From positions 1 through 26,675 of IMG/VR virus record IMGVR_UViG_3300022602_000352: 26,675 nt of DNA; one strand, written 5' to 3'. The notes under the pieces are model-generated. The model did not search any database, was not told the origin of the DNA, and was given only the letters and a program-made list of their open reading frames with translations. This DNA comes from a virus. A program made the position numbers and the translations under genes. Shown here piece by piece: positions 18,751 through 25,424 of the stretch (position 1 is its first letter; every line of letters begins with the position of its first letter).

Positions 18751-20016
18751 ATGAAAACAACAGTACTAGAAGATAAGCTCTTCAAATCGTTTACAGAAAC
18801 ACTGGCTAATATCTGGAAAGATGACTTAATTGCCGAAGCTGGCAAGAGTCTACGCAAATCTAATCCTTGTTGGAAAGGCTATCACCCTGTAGGTACTAAA
18901 AAGAAAGGCGGCAAGACTGTTCCTAACTGTGTGCCCAACGAAGGTGTGGCGGAAGCAACTCCTCGTCACTTTGGTCCCAAAGGTGCTGGCACAGAATTAG
19001 CTAGGCAAATTCGTGCAAACGGTGAGTTAGATCGTAACAAACAACCAAAGCCAACAGGCATTCCTAAAAAGAATGAGTTCAACATTACTGAACCTAAAGC
19101 CAAGATTCAAGTTAAGAAAGACAAAGGTGTGGCGGAAGCTGTTCCGGTTATATCCGGTGGGGTTGATCCTAAAATTCAGTTCTTACAGCCAACAATCCAG
19201 TTTGCCGAAAAACTGGGATATCGAGTAACACTAAATCCACAAGGTCGTGTAGTGGCAAAGTTGGTTAATAAGCAACTGGGTCACACGGTTCATATTGGAA
19301 AGTTTCATCCAAGCGGAAAAGGATTTGAAGTTAGTATGGCGGACAATTTAGACTGGCAAACTAATGCGTGGTCGGCTAAAGAATTAGCACGAGACTTTAA
19401 GGAATGGTATAAACGAGCAGTCAAAGATCAAGATTTCAACAATGGCTACAGCGAAAAACCTCAACTTGAACAACAAGGTGTGGCGGAGGGTGAGTGGAGT
19501 AATGTTATCCATACCACTGATAGGTCTGCTGAAAAGGCTCAGCGTGAACAAGAACATAAAAAGCAAGCTGGCCTTGCCGCAAAGGTTCTTAAAAATCACT
19601 CCCAAGCACTTGACCCTAAAGAAATAGATTTACTAACAAGATATAACCTTCACCATAGAGGCAAACCTGGTGTTAGACTTGACAACTACGATGTTAAACA
19701 AGCACAACAATTGATTCAGAATGTGTTGAGATTTAACGAGCAAGGTGTAGCGGAAGACTGGAACAAAGTTAATCATCACGATCATACAGACGGGCTAAGT
19801 CAAAAAGCTGTTAATGCTTATCGTCATGAGCATCCAGGTAGCAAACTACAAACAGCAGTAACTACTAAACCTAGTAAATTAAAATCAGGCTCAAAAGATG
19901 CTAAACGCCGTAAGAGTTTTTGTGCTCGCATGTCAGGCAACAAAGGTCCTATGAAAGATGAAAAGGGACGCCCAACACCTAAAGCAAAAGCTCTACACAG
20001 ATGGAATTGCGAATGA
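18751..20016 (+). CDS. Modular, probably processed virion protein with GVAE junctions
   Basis: The start was set at ATG 18751 (MKTTVLEDKLF); the frame reaches 18739. The 421-residue product is built of blocks separated by DLIAE|AG (after residue 29), NEGVAE|AT, DKGVAE|AV, QQGVAE|GE and EQGVAE|DW. Block 1 has NPCWKGYHPVGTKKKGGK and NCVPN. Block 3 is a folded domain (FAEKLGYRVTLNPQGRVVAK … GKFHPSGKGFEVSM … ARDFKEWYKRA). Block 4 is helical. The last block is basic and ends SFCARMSGNKGPMKD, then a Lys/Arg tail to HRWNCE. The junctions resemble T4 prohead-protease sites. A packaged, cut protein is the likely nature. Confidence 0.7.
   Translation: MKTTVLEDKLFKSFTETLANIWKDDLIAEAGKSLRKSNPCWKGYHPVGTKKKGGKTVPNCVPNEGVAEATPRHFGPKGAGTELARQIRANGELDRNKQPKPTGIPKKNEFNITEPKAKIQVKKDKGVAEAVPVISGGVDPKIQFLQPTIQFAEKLGYRVTLNPQGRVVAKLVNKQLGHTVHIGKFHPSGKGFEVSMADNLDWQTNAWSAKELARDFKEWYKRAVKDQDFNNGYSEKPQLEQQGVAEGEWSNVIHTTDRSAEKAQREQEHKKQAGLAAKVLKNHSQALDPKEIDLLTRYNLHHRGKPGVRLDNYDVKQAQQLIQNVLRFNEQGVAEDWNKVNHHDHTDGLSQKAVNAYRHEHPGSKLQTAVTTKPSKLKSGSKDAKRRKSFCARMSGNKGPMKDEKGRPTPKAKALHRWNCE
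18941..18956 (+). repeat. GVAE-junction repeat, copy 1
   Basis: AAGGTGTGGCGGAAGC encodes GVAEA. It is identical to copy 2. GCG for Ala is used here although GCT, GCA and GCC dominate around it. Confidence 0.8.
19124..19139 (+). repeat. GVAE-junction repeat, copy 2
   Basis: The same 16 bases as copy 1, 183 bp away. Confidence 0.8.
19475..19490 (+). repeat. GVAE-junction repeat, copy 3
   Basis: AAGGTGTGGCGGAGGG, two bases different, encodes GVAEG. Confidence 0.75.
19742..19757 (+). repeat. GVAE-junction repeat, copy 4
   Basis: AAGGTGTAGCGGAAGA, two bases different, encodes GVAED. Confidence 0.75.
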
Positions 20017-20204
20017 GAGCCAGCGAGTTTACAGAAAACTTTGCCAATGGAAAACATCCAGAAGACAAAGGCGATAGTAAACGTTATCATGTACCAACTA
20101 AAGCCAGTGTAAGTAGTTTACGCAAATTTGCTAAAGGACACAGTGGACGTGCGGCACAGTTAGCGCATTGGATGGCTAATATGAAATCAGGACATAAAAA
20201 ATGA
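20013..20204 (+). CDS. Small basic protein with tag-like N-terminus
   Basis: ATG 20013 overlaps the TGA of the modular gene (ATGA). The 63-residue product begins MRASEFTENFANGKHPED, which again resembles the MKxxE tag, followed by a basic helical part (VPTKASVSSLRKFAKGHSGR, AAQLAHWMANMKSGHKK). It is likely a DNA-associated internal protein in the same co-translated set. The DNA-binding role rests only on charge. Confidence 0.7.
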   Translation: MRASEFTENFANGKHPEDKGDSKRYHVPTKASVSSLRKFAKGHSGRAAQLAHWMANMKSGHKK

Positions 20205-20581
20205 AAAGATTATTATTGATAGCAGTAGTAGCACTTAGTGGTTGTAGTACAATAATGGAACAGATACCTAGTCGTTGGGATGCCAATCAAAGTATAATTG
20301 TTACAGACATGCAACAAATGACTCGTCATATTGATTGCACAGCAGATTTAAAACCTCAGCTACATGATTTGTTTACAAAAGTAGAATGGTATGATATCTA
20401 TGCTACAACTAAAGGCACACACGACATGGCCAAGTTAGATCAAGTAATGCTAACAACAATTAAAGAGTTTCAAGAAAGAACAGACAAAGGACCAGTTAGT
20501 CCAATGTACTGTGATATGAAAAAGAAAGTGTTAGTACAACAAGCTGACATAATCGCAAAAACCGTACAAGGGAGATTCTAA
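20201..20581 (+). CDS. Small lipoprotein
   Basis: The product has 126 residues. MKRLLLIAVVALSGCSTIME has a lipobox LSGC with the acceptor Cys15, so it would be anchored by lipid, probably in the outer membrane (Ser at +2). The mature part is soluble and helical with two more Cys residues (HIDCTADL, MYCDMKK) that could form a disulfide. Its ATG overlaps the previous TGA. A spanin-like outer-membrane lytic partner is conceivable, but it is longer than typical o-spanins and not Pro-rich. Confidence 0.75.
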   Translation: MKRLLLIAVVALSGCSTIMEQIPSRWDANQSIIVTDMQQMTRHIDCTADLKPQLHDLFTKVEWYDIYATTKGTHDMAKLDQVMLTTIKEFQERTDKGPVSPMYCDMKKKVLVQQADIIAKTVQGRF

Positions 20582-20817
20582 TGAGCGATCAATTAATAGC
20601 AGTAGCAGGCAGTGGAGACCAATGGGCCGCAGAACGTGCTCAATATGCACTACAAGTGCATGATGCTGTAGTTAATGGACAAATAAGCAAAGAAGAAGCT
20701 TCTGAAGTATTGCAAGATATGATTAACACACAACAACTGCAAGAACAAGCACAAGCGGATCAAGTCAAAGCCGCTTTGTTCTTTGGTATTACACAGTTAA
20801 TCAGTATGTACGCTTAA
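20581..20817 (+). CDS. Small helical protein, unknown function
   Basis: The product has 78 residues: [37 protein letters not shown], then a more hydrophobic end [14 protein letters not shown]. Its first base overlaps the stop of the lipoprotein gene. The amphipathic helices and terminal hydrophobic segment suggest peripheral membrane association. The last 17 nt overlap the end of the oppositely directed hemA gene. Confidence 0.65.
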   Translation: MSDQLIAVAGSGDQWAAERAQYALQVHDAVVNGQISKEEASEVLQDMINTQQLQEQAQADQVKAALFFGITQLISMYA

Positions 20818-22003
20818 ACACATCAACTAGGGCTTGTACCAAGTCCTCAATCATACCATCATCATGAAACGGAGTAGGTGCAAAACGTAACCGCTCCGTT
20901 CCCACATCAACTGTTGGAAAATTTATGGGCTGGCAGTAAATATTGTAGTCATTTAGTAATGCATCGCTCATTGCTTTAGCCTTTTTAGCATCACCTACTA
21001 ACACAGGTACAATGTGACTAGTACTGCATTCCATAACAGGAATTCCTGCTACTTTTAATCTATGCTTTAGTTTACGAGCACGATCTTGATGCTTGTCTCT
21101 AACTTCAGGATGATCCTTTAACCATTTAATAGCGGCTAGTGCTCCGCTACAAGTTACAGGACTCATTGATGTTGTAAAAATAAACCCTGCGGCAATTGAA
21201 CGAATAGCATCTGCAACTATAGCATCACATGCTACATATCCGCCTTGTACGCCAAATGCTTTACCTAGTGTTCCATTGATAAAATCTATCTCTGATTCTA
21301 GTCCTAGATCTTCTACTTTTCCGCCACCATGCGGGCCGTACAAGCCTACAGCGTGTACTTCATCTATGTAAGTTATAGCTTTATATTTTTTAGCTAACTT
21401 GCATATTTCTTTAATATGCCCAACATCGCCATCCATTGAGTATACTGATTCAAATACAACGCATGGAGTCTTACCTTGCCCAAAACTAATTTTAAGTTTT
21501 TGTTCTAGATCATCTAAGTCATTATGTTTAAAGATAACTTTATCTGCACCACTATGACTGATACCTACAATAATTGAATTGTGATTATTAGCATCTGAGA
21601 TATATTCTATATTAGGTATAATCTTTTTAAGAGCAATAAGTGTCCATTCGTTGGCCACATAAGCAGAGCTGAATAGCACAGCTCGTTCTTTTTTGTGTAA
21701 AGTAGCAAGCTCGTGTTCTAGAGCTTTGTGATAATGACTAGTACCACCAATATTGCGTGTGCCGCCTGAACCCGATCCTGTATGGTCCAGAGCTGTATGC
21801 ATAGCATCTAGTACAACTTTGTTCTGACCCATACCTAAATAGTCGTTTGAACACCAATTAACAATAGTTTTAATATTGTACGGGCCGTACCAAATGGCAC
21901 TTGGAAACTTGCCTGTTTCGCGCACAATGTCGTTAAAAACACGGTATTTGCCGTTGTCTTTTAGTTCTTGTATAAGTTTTTCAAAAGGTTCTTTGTTTAT
22001 CAT
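20801..22003 (-). CDS. hemA: 5-aminolevulinate synthase
   Basis: The product has 400 residues when read from ATG 22003; the frame extends to 22030. The enzyme joins glycine and succinyl-CoA to 5-aminolevulinate, the first step of heme and tetrapyrrole synthesis in alphaproteobacteria. Family residues are all present: WCSNDYLGM (51-58), [13 protein letters not shown] (76-88, typical of this enzyme and not of KBL or BioF), His142-like region [30 protein letters not shown] with Asp214/His217, and pyridoxal-phosphate Lys248 in NGTLGKAFG. It is full length and apparently intact. It is the only minus-strand gene among plus-strand structural genes. Confidence 0.92.
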   Translation of the reverse strand: MINKEPFEKLIQELKDNGKYRVFNDIVRETGKFPSAIWYGPYNIKTIVNWCSNDYLGMGQNKVVLDAMHTALDHTGSGSGGTRNIGGTSHYHKALEHELATLHKKERAVLFSSAYVANEWTLIALKKIIPNIEYISDANNHNSIIVGISHSGADKVIFKHNDLDDLEQKLKISFGQGKTPCVVFESVYSMDGDVGHIKEICKLAKKYKAITYIDEVHAVGLYGPHGGGKVEDLGLESEIDFINGTLGKAFGVQGGYVACDAIVADAIRSIAAGFIFTTSMSPVTCSGALAAIKWLKDHPEVRDKHQDRARKLKHRLKVAGIPVMECSTSHIVPVLVGDAKKAKAMSDALLNDYNIYCQPINFPTVDVGTERLRFAPTPFHDDGMIEDLVQALVDVFKRTY

Positions 22004-22010
22004 AGTAACG

Positions 22011-22018
22011 TATTTAAC
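22011..22018 (-). promoter_or_regulatory. Late-promoter-like GTTAAATA before hemA
   Basis: On the minus strand GTTAAATA is followed by CGTTACTATG, giving a start near 22005, 2 nt before the ATG. The 17 bases up to and including the ATG differ at only two positions from those before the gene at 14435. No ribosome site is seen. Confidence 0.5.
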
Positions 22019-22019
22019 G

Positions 22020-22027
22020 TATAAATA
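22020..22027 (+). promoter_or_regulatory. T4-type late promoter TATAAATA
   Basis: A perfect TATAAATA, about 65 bp upstream of the fibre-like gene at 22091, with AAGGAGAAAAT before its ATG. It is arranged back to back with the hemA late-type element. Confidence 0.7.
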
Positions 22028-22090
22028 CACATAGGAAACAACAATGTGGCGTACTAGCGCATGTCATCGAGTACTAGTTAAGGAGAAAAT

Positions 22091-24058
22091 ATGTCATTAA
22101 ACCCAATCACAGGGCATCACGAATCTAGTGCAATGCCACAACGAGTACGCGATGTACTTGGACGCTTAAAAGTATCACTACATCAAAACATTTACGAAGC
22201 TGACTTTGAATACGGTCCACAACCACTACGCTGGGAACAGTTAACAGCAGGTGCAGGTGCGATACTTCAAGTACCTAGTTCAGGCGGTGTACGTATGCGT
22301 GTTACTAACGCACAAGGCGATATTACAGTTCGTCAGTCACGTCCTTATCACAGATATCAACCAGGTAAGACCATGTTCATGGCAACGGCTGTTAACTTAG
22401 GTACAGCATTATCGGGTAACGTACAGCGTGTTGGATTCTTCGATGATTCAAACGGTGCTTTCTTTGAACAAGGACAGCCAACAGCAACCAACCCATACGG
22501 TATGTATGTTGTTGTTCGTACAGACGTAGGCGGTACACTAACAGAACATCGTGTGGGATTAGACAGTTGGAACGGAGATATAACTAATGTTCGTCAACTG
22601 GACTTTAGTCGTATTCAAATGTTCTGGATGGAATATGCATGGTATGGTGCCGGTGTAACACGTTTTGGATTTTATATCAACGGTGAACCATTCATTGCAC
22701 ACCAAGTAGGTTGGGGTAACTTACAATTAAACTTAGGTACACAAGCTCCGCAACAAAACCCTTGGGCACGTACAGGTAACTTGCCAGTACGCTACGAACA
22801 GCGTAACCTAGCAGGTACTACACAAACTAACGACATGTATCACTATGGTGTGTCAGTAGTTGTTGAAGGTCGTACAGATGACCAACGTGGTTTTACATAT
22901 TCATATGGTTTACCAAACACTGTACAAGTTCGTTCAGTAAGCTCAAGCACTAATCGTTATCCATTGCTAACAGTGCGTGGACGTCAGTTAGGTACACAAG
23001 AATACGGCACAGTATATGCATCAACAACTGGTAATGCTATTACATCGATTGGCTCTGCAAGTACATCAGTATTTGTTGGTAGCATTACAGGTACAACATT
23101 AACAGTCTCTAGCACAACTAGCGGAACTATTGCTATTGGACAACAGTTAACTGGTACAGGCATTGCATGGGGCACATTCATCACTGCTGGTAGTGGCTCA
23201 ACATGGACTGTAAGCAGTTATCAAACAGTTCCAGCAGGCACAACATTTAACGGATATGCCGTTACAATTACATTCCCAGCCGCTACATTTACCAGCGGAC
23301 AGTTTAATGGACGTATGATATTTTTCCCAGGACAAGGTGGAACAGGTGCAGATAAGAACGGTATCGTTGCACGTATCCTTGCTACAAATACTAACTCATT
23401 AATCATTACTGATCCAGTAACTGGTGGAGCATTGACTAGTACGCCAACTGTAGCCTCACAAGTTACACCAACTGCAAGTGCAGGTACTACAGGTGGTTAT
23501 ACATTTACAGTTTCAAATGCTAGCGGTATTACTGCTGGTATGGGAGTAACTGGTACAGGTATTCCTACAGGCAGTATTGTAACAGGTGTAAGTGGTACAA
23601 CTATCACAATCAACCAAGCACTAACAGCTAACAGTTCAGGTACTGCTACATTTAATACAGGTTACTGTATTGGATTGATTAACCGTGGACAACTACTGCC
23701 TAAGCGTTTAATGATTTCATCAGACACACGTTGCGTGGTTGAATTAATTTCAGGCAGTATCAGTAACCCAAGTGTAATAACTGGTGCTAACTTTGTTCCA
23801 ATGGCATCGATTGGATCTAGTAACAGTTTTGCTGAACGCGATGCAATTGGTACAGTTATTACAGGCGGTGAAGTTGTGTTTGCCTTTACATTGGCAGCAG
23901 GTTCAGGCTTACAAGATATTGACTTGAGCTACTTCTTTCCCTTGTATAACAATATTAGAGGATCACAAATTGATCAACTAACACTGGCAATTAGTACAGT
24001 AAGTGGTACTACTTCAGTGGTTGGTGGACACTTAATCTGTCAAGAGGCTATGAGTTAA
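22091..24058 (+). CDS. Large fibre-like structural protein with inserted repeat modules
   Basis: The product has 655 residues. The N-terminal half contains RPYHRYQPGKTMFMATAVNL, QRVGFFDDSNGAFFEQGQP, VVRTDVGGTLTEHRVGLDSW followed by NGD, and MEYAWYGAGVTRFGFYINGE. The same sequence of blocks occurs in the protein at 25424. Between about residues 315 and 525 lie Thr/Ser/Gly-rich beta modules (TGTTLTVSSTTSGTIAIGQQ; GITAGMGVTGTGIPTGSIVT) absent from the other protein. The C-terminus resumes the shared domain. It has no catalytic motif. A tail-fibre or capsid-decoration role fits, and the inserted modules look like exchangeable adhesion domains. Confidence 0.75.
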   Translation: MSLNPITGHHESSAMPQRVRDVLGRLKVSLHQNIYEADFEYGPQPLRWEQLTAGAGAILQVPSSGGVRMRVTNAQGDITVRQSRPYHRYQPGKTMFMATAVNLGTALSGNVQRVGFFDDSNGAFFEQGQPTATNPYGMYVVVRTDVGGTLTEHRVGLDSWNGDITNVRQLDFSRIQMFWMEYAWYGAGVTRFGFYINGEPFIAHQVGWGNLQLNLGTQAPQQNPWARTGNLPVRYEQRNLAGTTQTNDMYHYGVSVVVEGRTDDQRGFTYSYGLPNTVQVRSVSSSTNRYPLLTVRGRQLGTQEYGTVYASTTGNAITSIGSASTSVFVGSITGTTLTVSSTTSGTIAIGQQLTGTGIAWGTFITAGSGSTWTVSSYQTVPAGTTFNGYAVTITFPAATFTSGQFNGRMIFFPGQGGTGADKNGIVARILATNTNSLIITDPVTGGALTSTPTVASQVTPTASAGTTGGYTFTVSNASGITAGMGVTGTGIPTGSIVTGVSGTTITINQALTANSSGTATFNTGYCIGLINRGQLLPKRLMISSDTRCVVELISGSISNPSVITGANFVPMASIGSSNSFAERDAIGTVITGGEVVFAFTLAAGSGLQDIDLSYFFPLYNNIRGSQIDQLTLAISTVSGTTSVVGGHLICQEAMS

Positions 24059-24059
24059 T

Positions 24060-24365
24060 ATGAAAATAGCAGATATTCTACGCAAAGTAGCAGACAAAAT
24101 GGACGCTGAAGCAGGTGCCGACGAGCATCTAGGCGGAGAAATTGATCCTGCTAGTCATGTTCCACAAGAGCACGACAATCCAACAACTATGATTCCTCCA
24201 TTACAACAAAAGCTAGAACTGCTTAAAAAGGCCGCTGGCGAAGACAATGCTTTTGATGCACAAGATGAATTGACACATGATGGAGAACATGACGAGCTAG
24301 ATGATATCAAGCGTATTGCAGGACTAACTGTAATGATTGATGGCCCTCAGGGCGAGATGGGTTAA
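24060..24365 (+). CDS. Acidic phage protein with tag-like N-terminus
   Basis: The product has 101 residues, 1 nt after the previous gene. It starts MKIADILRKVADKMDAEAG and contains TMIPPLQQKLELLKKAAGED, and DELTHDGEHDELDDIKRIAG. The N-terminus resembles the shared MKxxE/DI(I/L) pattern but lacks the Glu at the usual cleavage place. It is acidic and helical. Possibly a scaffold- or capsid-associated protein, judged from context. Confidence 0.65.
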   Translation: MKIADILRKVADKMDAEAGADEHLGGEIDPASHVPQEHDNPTTMIPPLQQKLELLKKAAGEDNAFDAQDELTHDGEHDELDDIKRIAGLTVMIDGPQGEMG

Positions 24366-24369
24366 TTAG

Positions 24370-24441
24370 ATGGCTAATCATATTGGTAAGATTAGTGCCG
24401 CTCGTAGTGTAGCCTACATCAACTTCATCAACGCACAATAA
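24370..24441 (+). CDS. 23-residue peptide
   Basis: ATG 24370, TAA 24439-24441, encoding MANHIGKISAARSVAYINFI followed by NAQ. The stop is part of the AATAAATA element of the next gene. It occupies the only gap between two structural genes. The evidence is context and amphipathic sequence only. Confidence 0.4.
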   Translation: MANHIGKISAARSVAYINFINAQ

Positions 24442-24444
24442 ATA
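24437..24444 (+). promoter_or_regulatory. Late-promoter-like AATAAATA
   Basis: It overlaps the TAA of the 23-residue peptide. The predicted start is about 24450, within the ATG at 24449, and no ribosome site is visible. Confidence 0.5.
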
Positions 24445-24448
24445 CAAC

Positions 24449-24859
24449 ATGAAAGCAAGAGAAATACTAACCGAAAGCCTAAGCAAACAAGACACTTACG
24501 CAATCCTACACGATTTTGTAAAGTTTGCCGCCCGCCATTTAGAACTTAAATCTTTACCAAAGTTTGAATTTGTATTTGATAACAAACGTTCGGTAGAACA
24601 CAAGAGCTTTGGTGGATATATGCCCGGCGCAGAACATATTACTATTACTGTAAAGAATCGCCATATCAATGATGTGTGCCGTACACTAGCACACGAAATG
24701 GTACACTACTCACAAGACTTAAAAGATGAGTTAGAAGATGACGATGCAGGTGCTACTGGTAGCCCACAAGAAAATGAAGCCAATGCCAAAGCGGCTGTCA
24801 TTATGCGTAACTGGGGCAAGCGACATCCAGAGTATTTTGAAAAAGAATCAATAGCATAA
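24449..24859 (+). CDS. Zinc metallopeptidase (HExxH) with tag-like N-terminus
   Basis: The product has 136 residues. It begins MKAREILTESL, the clearest tag with the 14435 gene. After a helix (TYAILHDFVKFAARHLEL) comes a strand region and TLAHEMVHYSQD, with His82-Glu83-x2-His86 as the zinc site. ENEANAKAA (around Glu110) gives the third ligand in a gluzincin-like arrangement. Small enzymes of this type occur with SprT-like or minimal metalloprotease folds. If packaged, it might act on proteins in the head or in the infected cell. Its substrate is unknown. Confidence 0.8.
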   Translation: MKAREILTESLSKQDTYAILHDFVKFAARHLELKSLPKFEFVFDNKRSVEHKSFGGYMPGAEHITITVKNRHINDVCRTLAHEMVHYSQDLKDELEDDDAGATGSPQENEANAKAAVIMRNWGKRHPEYFEKESIA

Positions 24860-25004
24860 AGAAAAAGCACCCGAAGGTGCTAGTGAATGTTACGCTATTT
24901 TAGCAAATAATCCATTAACTGACTATCTTCTTGTTCTGATAAATACTATTATAAACATACTCTGCTTTTAGCACTCTCATTGTATGCCCGTTAAGGATAT
25001 TACA
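24860..25004 (+). other. Intergenic region with hairpin and late-promoter candidate
   Basis: A 6-bp hairpin AGCACC/GGTGCT with CGAA loop (24866-24881) has a T run only when read on the minus strand, so it would end leftward transcription better than rightward. GATAAATACTATT at 24938-24950 matches the extended T4 late promoter well. It is the likely promoter of the next gene, with a leader of about 50 nt and AAGGA before ATG 25005. No tRNA or longer gene is seen. Confidence 0.5.
24938..24945 (+). promoter_or_regulatory. Late-promoter-like GATAAATA (CTATT)
   Basis: GATAAATA is followed by CTATT, the extension known from T4 late promoters. It stands upstream of the two tail genes at 25005 and 25424. 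Confidence 0.6.
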
Positions 25005-25424
25005 ATGACTACTAGGAAATTAGATACAAAAGCAATAGCGACTTTGTACGCTAATTACATAGGTAGGCGAGGCGAAATATTCTATGATTCAGACACAACT
25101 ACACTGAGACTAAGTGACGGTGTTACACCCGGTGGTGTCAACATGCTTGGTGTACCAACCTATTCTACTAGATTAGTTAACACATCGACTTATGTTGCTA
25201 CAGCAAGTGATTATTATATTGGTGTAAATTATGCTGGTCCTGTGTCAATAACATTGCCTACAGTTTCTGATGGAAACCAGCTAATAATCAAAGACGAAAG
25301 CGGTAATTGTGCTAATAACCCTATCACGCTTGTAGGAACAGTAGACAATAACACCAACGTACAACTTGCATTCAACAATGGCTCGCTGACTCTAATTTAT
25401 AGATCGGGCTGGAGAATAATCTAA
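25005..25424 (+). CDS. Small tail-fibre-type protein
   Basis: Start ATG 25005 (MTTRKLDTKAIATLYANYIG) has AAGGA 7 nt upstream and is preferred to 24984. The 139-residue product has RRGEIFYDSDTTTLRLSDGV followed by TPGG, the 'GE..YD..T..LR.SDG.TPGG' block often found at the start of phage fibre or appendage proteins. A beta-rich remainder follows (YIGVNYAGPVSITLPTVSDG; ITLVGTVDNNTNVQLAFNNG). It probably joins or caps the fibre made by the next gene, whose ATG overlaps its stop. Confidence 0.7.
   Translation: MTTRKLDTKAIATLYANYIGRRGEIFYDSDTTTLRLSDGVTPGGVNMLGVPTYSTRLVNTSTYVATASDYYIGVNYAGPVSITLPTVSDGNQLIIKDESGNCANNPITLVGTVDNNTNVQLAFNNGSLTLIYRSGWRII

Noticed and set aside
18941-19757. CRISPR-like spaced repeats
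   Set aside because: The four 16-bp repeats are in frame inside one protein, irregularly spaced and not palindromic.
20801-22003. Alternative calls glycine C-acetyltransferase (Kbl) or BioF
   Set aside because: The [11 protein letters not shown] and SYMDGD-type segments and the N-terminal region fit 5-aminolevulinate synthase, while Kbl and BioF have different residues after the first glycines.
22044-22100. 18-codon plus-strand frame before the large fibre gene
   Set aside because: AGGAAA precedes its ATG, but the frame runs into the next gene and its own ribosome site, and the residues look random.
22984-23406. Two minus-strand frames opposite the inserted fibre modules
   Set aside because: They are shadows produced by the Thr/Gly-rich repeats. 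Val/Pro-rich translation and no start signals.
24866-24881. Terminator for the metallopeptidase gene on the plus strand
   Set aside because: The hairpin has no T run after it on the plus strand. The run exists only on the minus strand, where no convincing gene lies.
24915-24980. 21-codon minus-strand frame in the gap before the small tail gene
   Set aside because: It has no ribosome site and overlaps the late-promoter candidate. The sequence is too short to judge.
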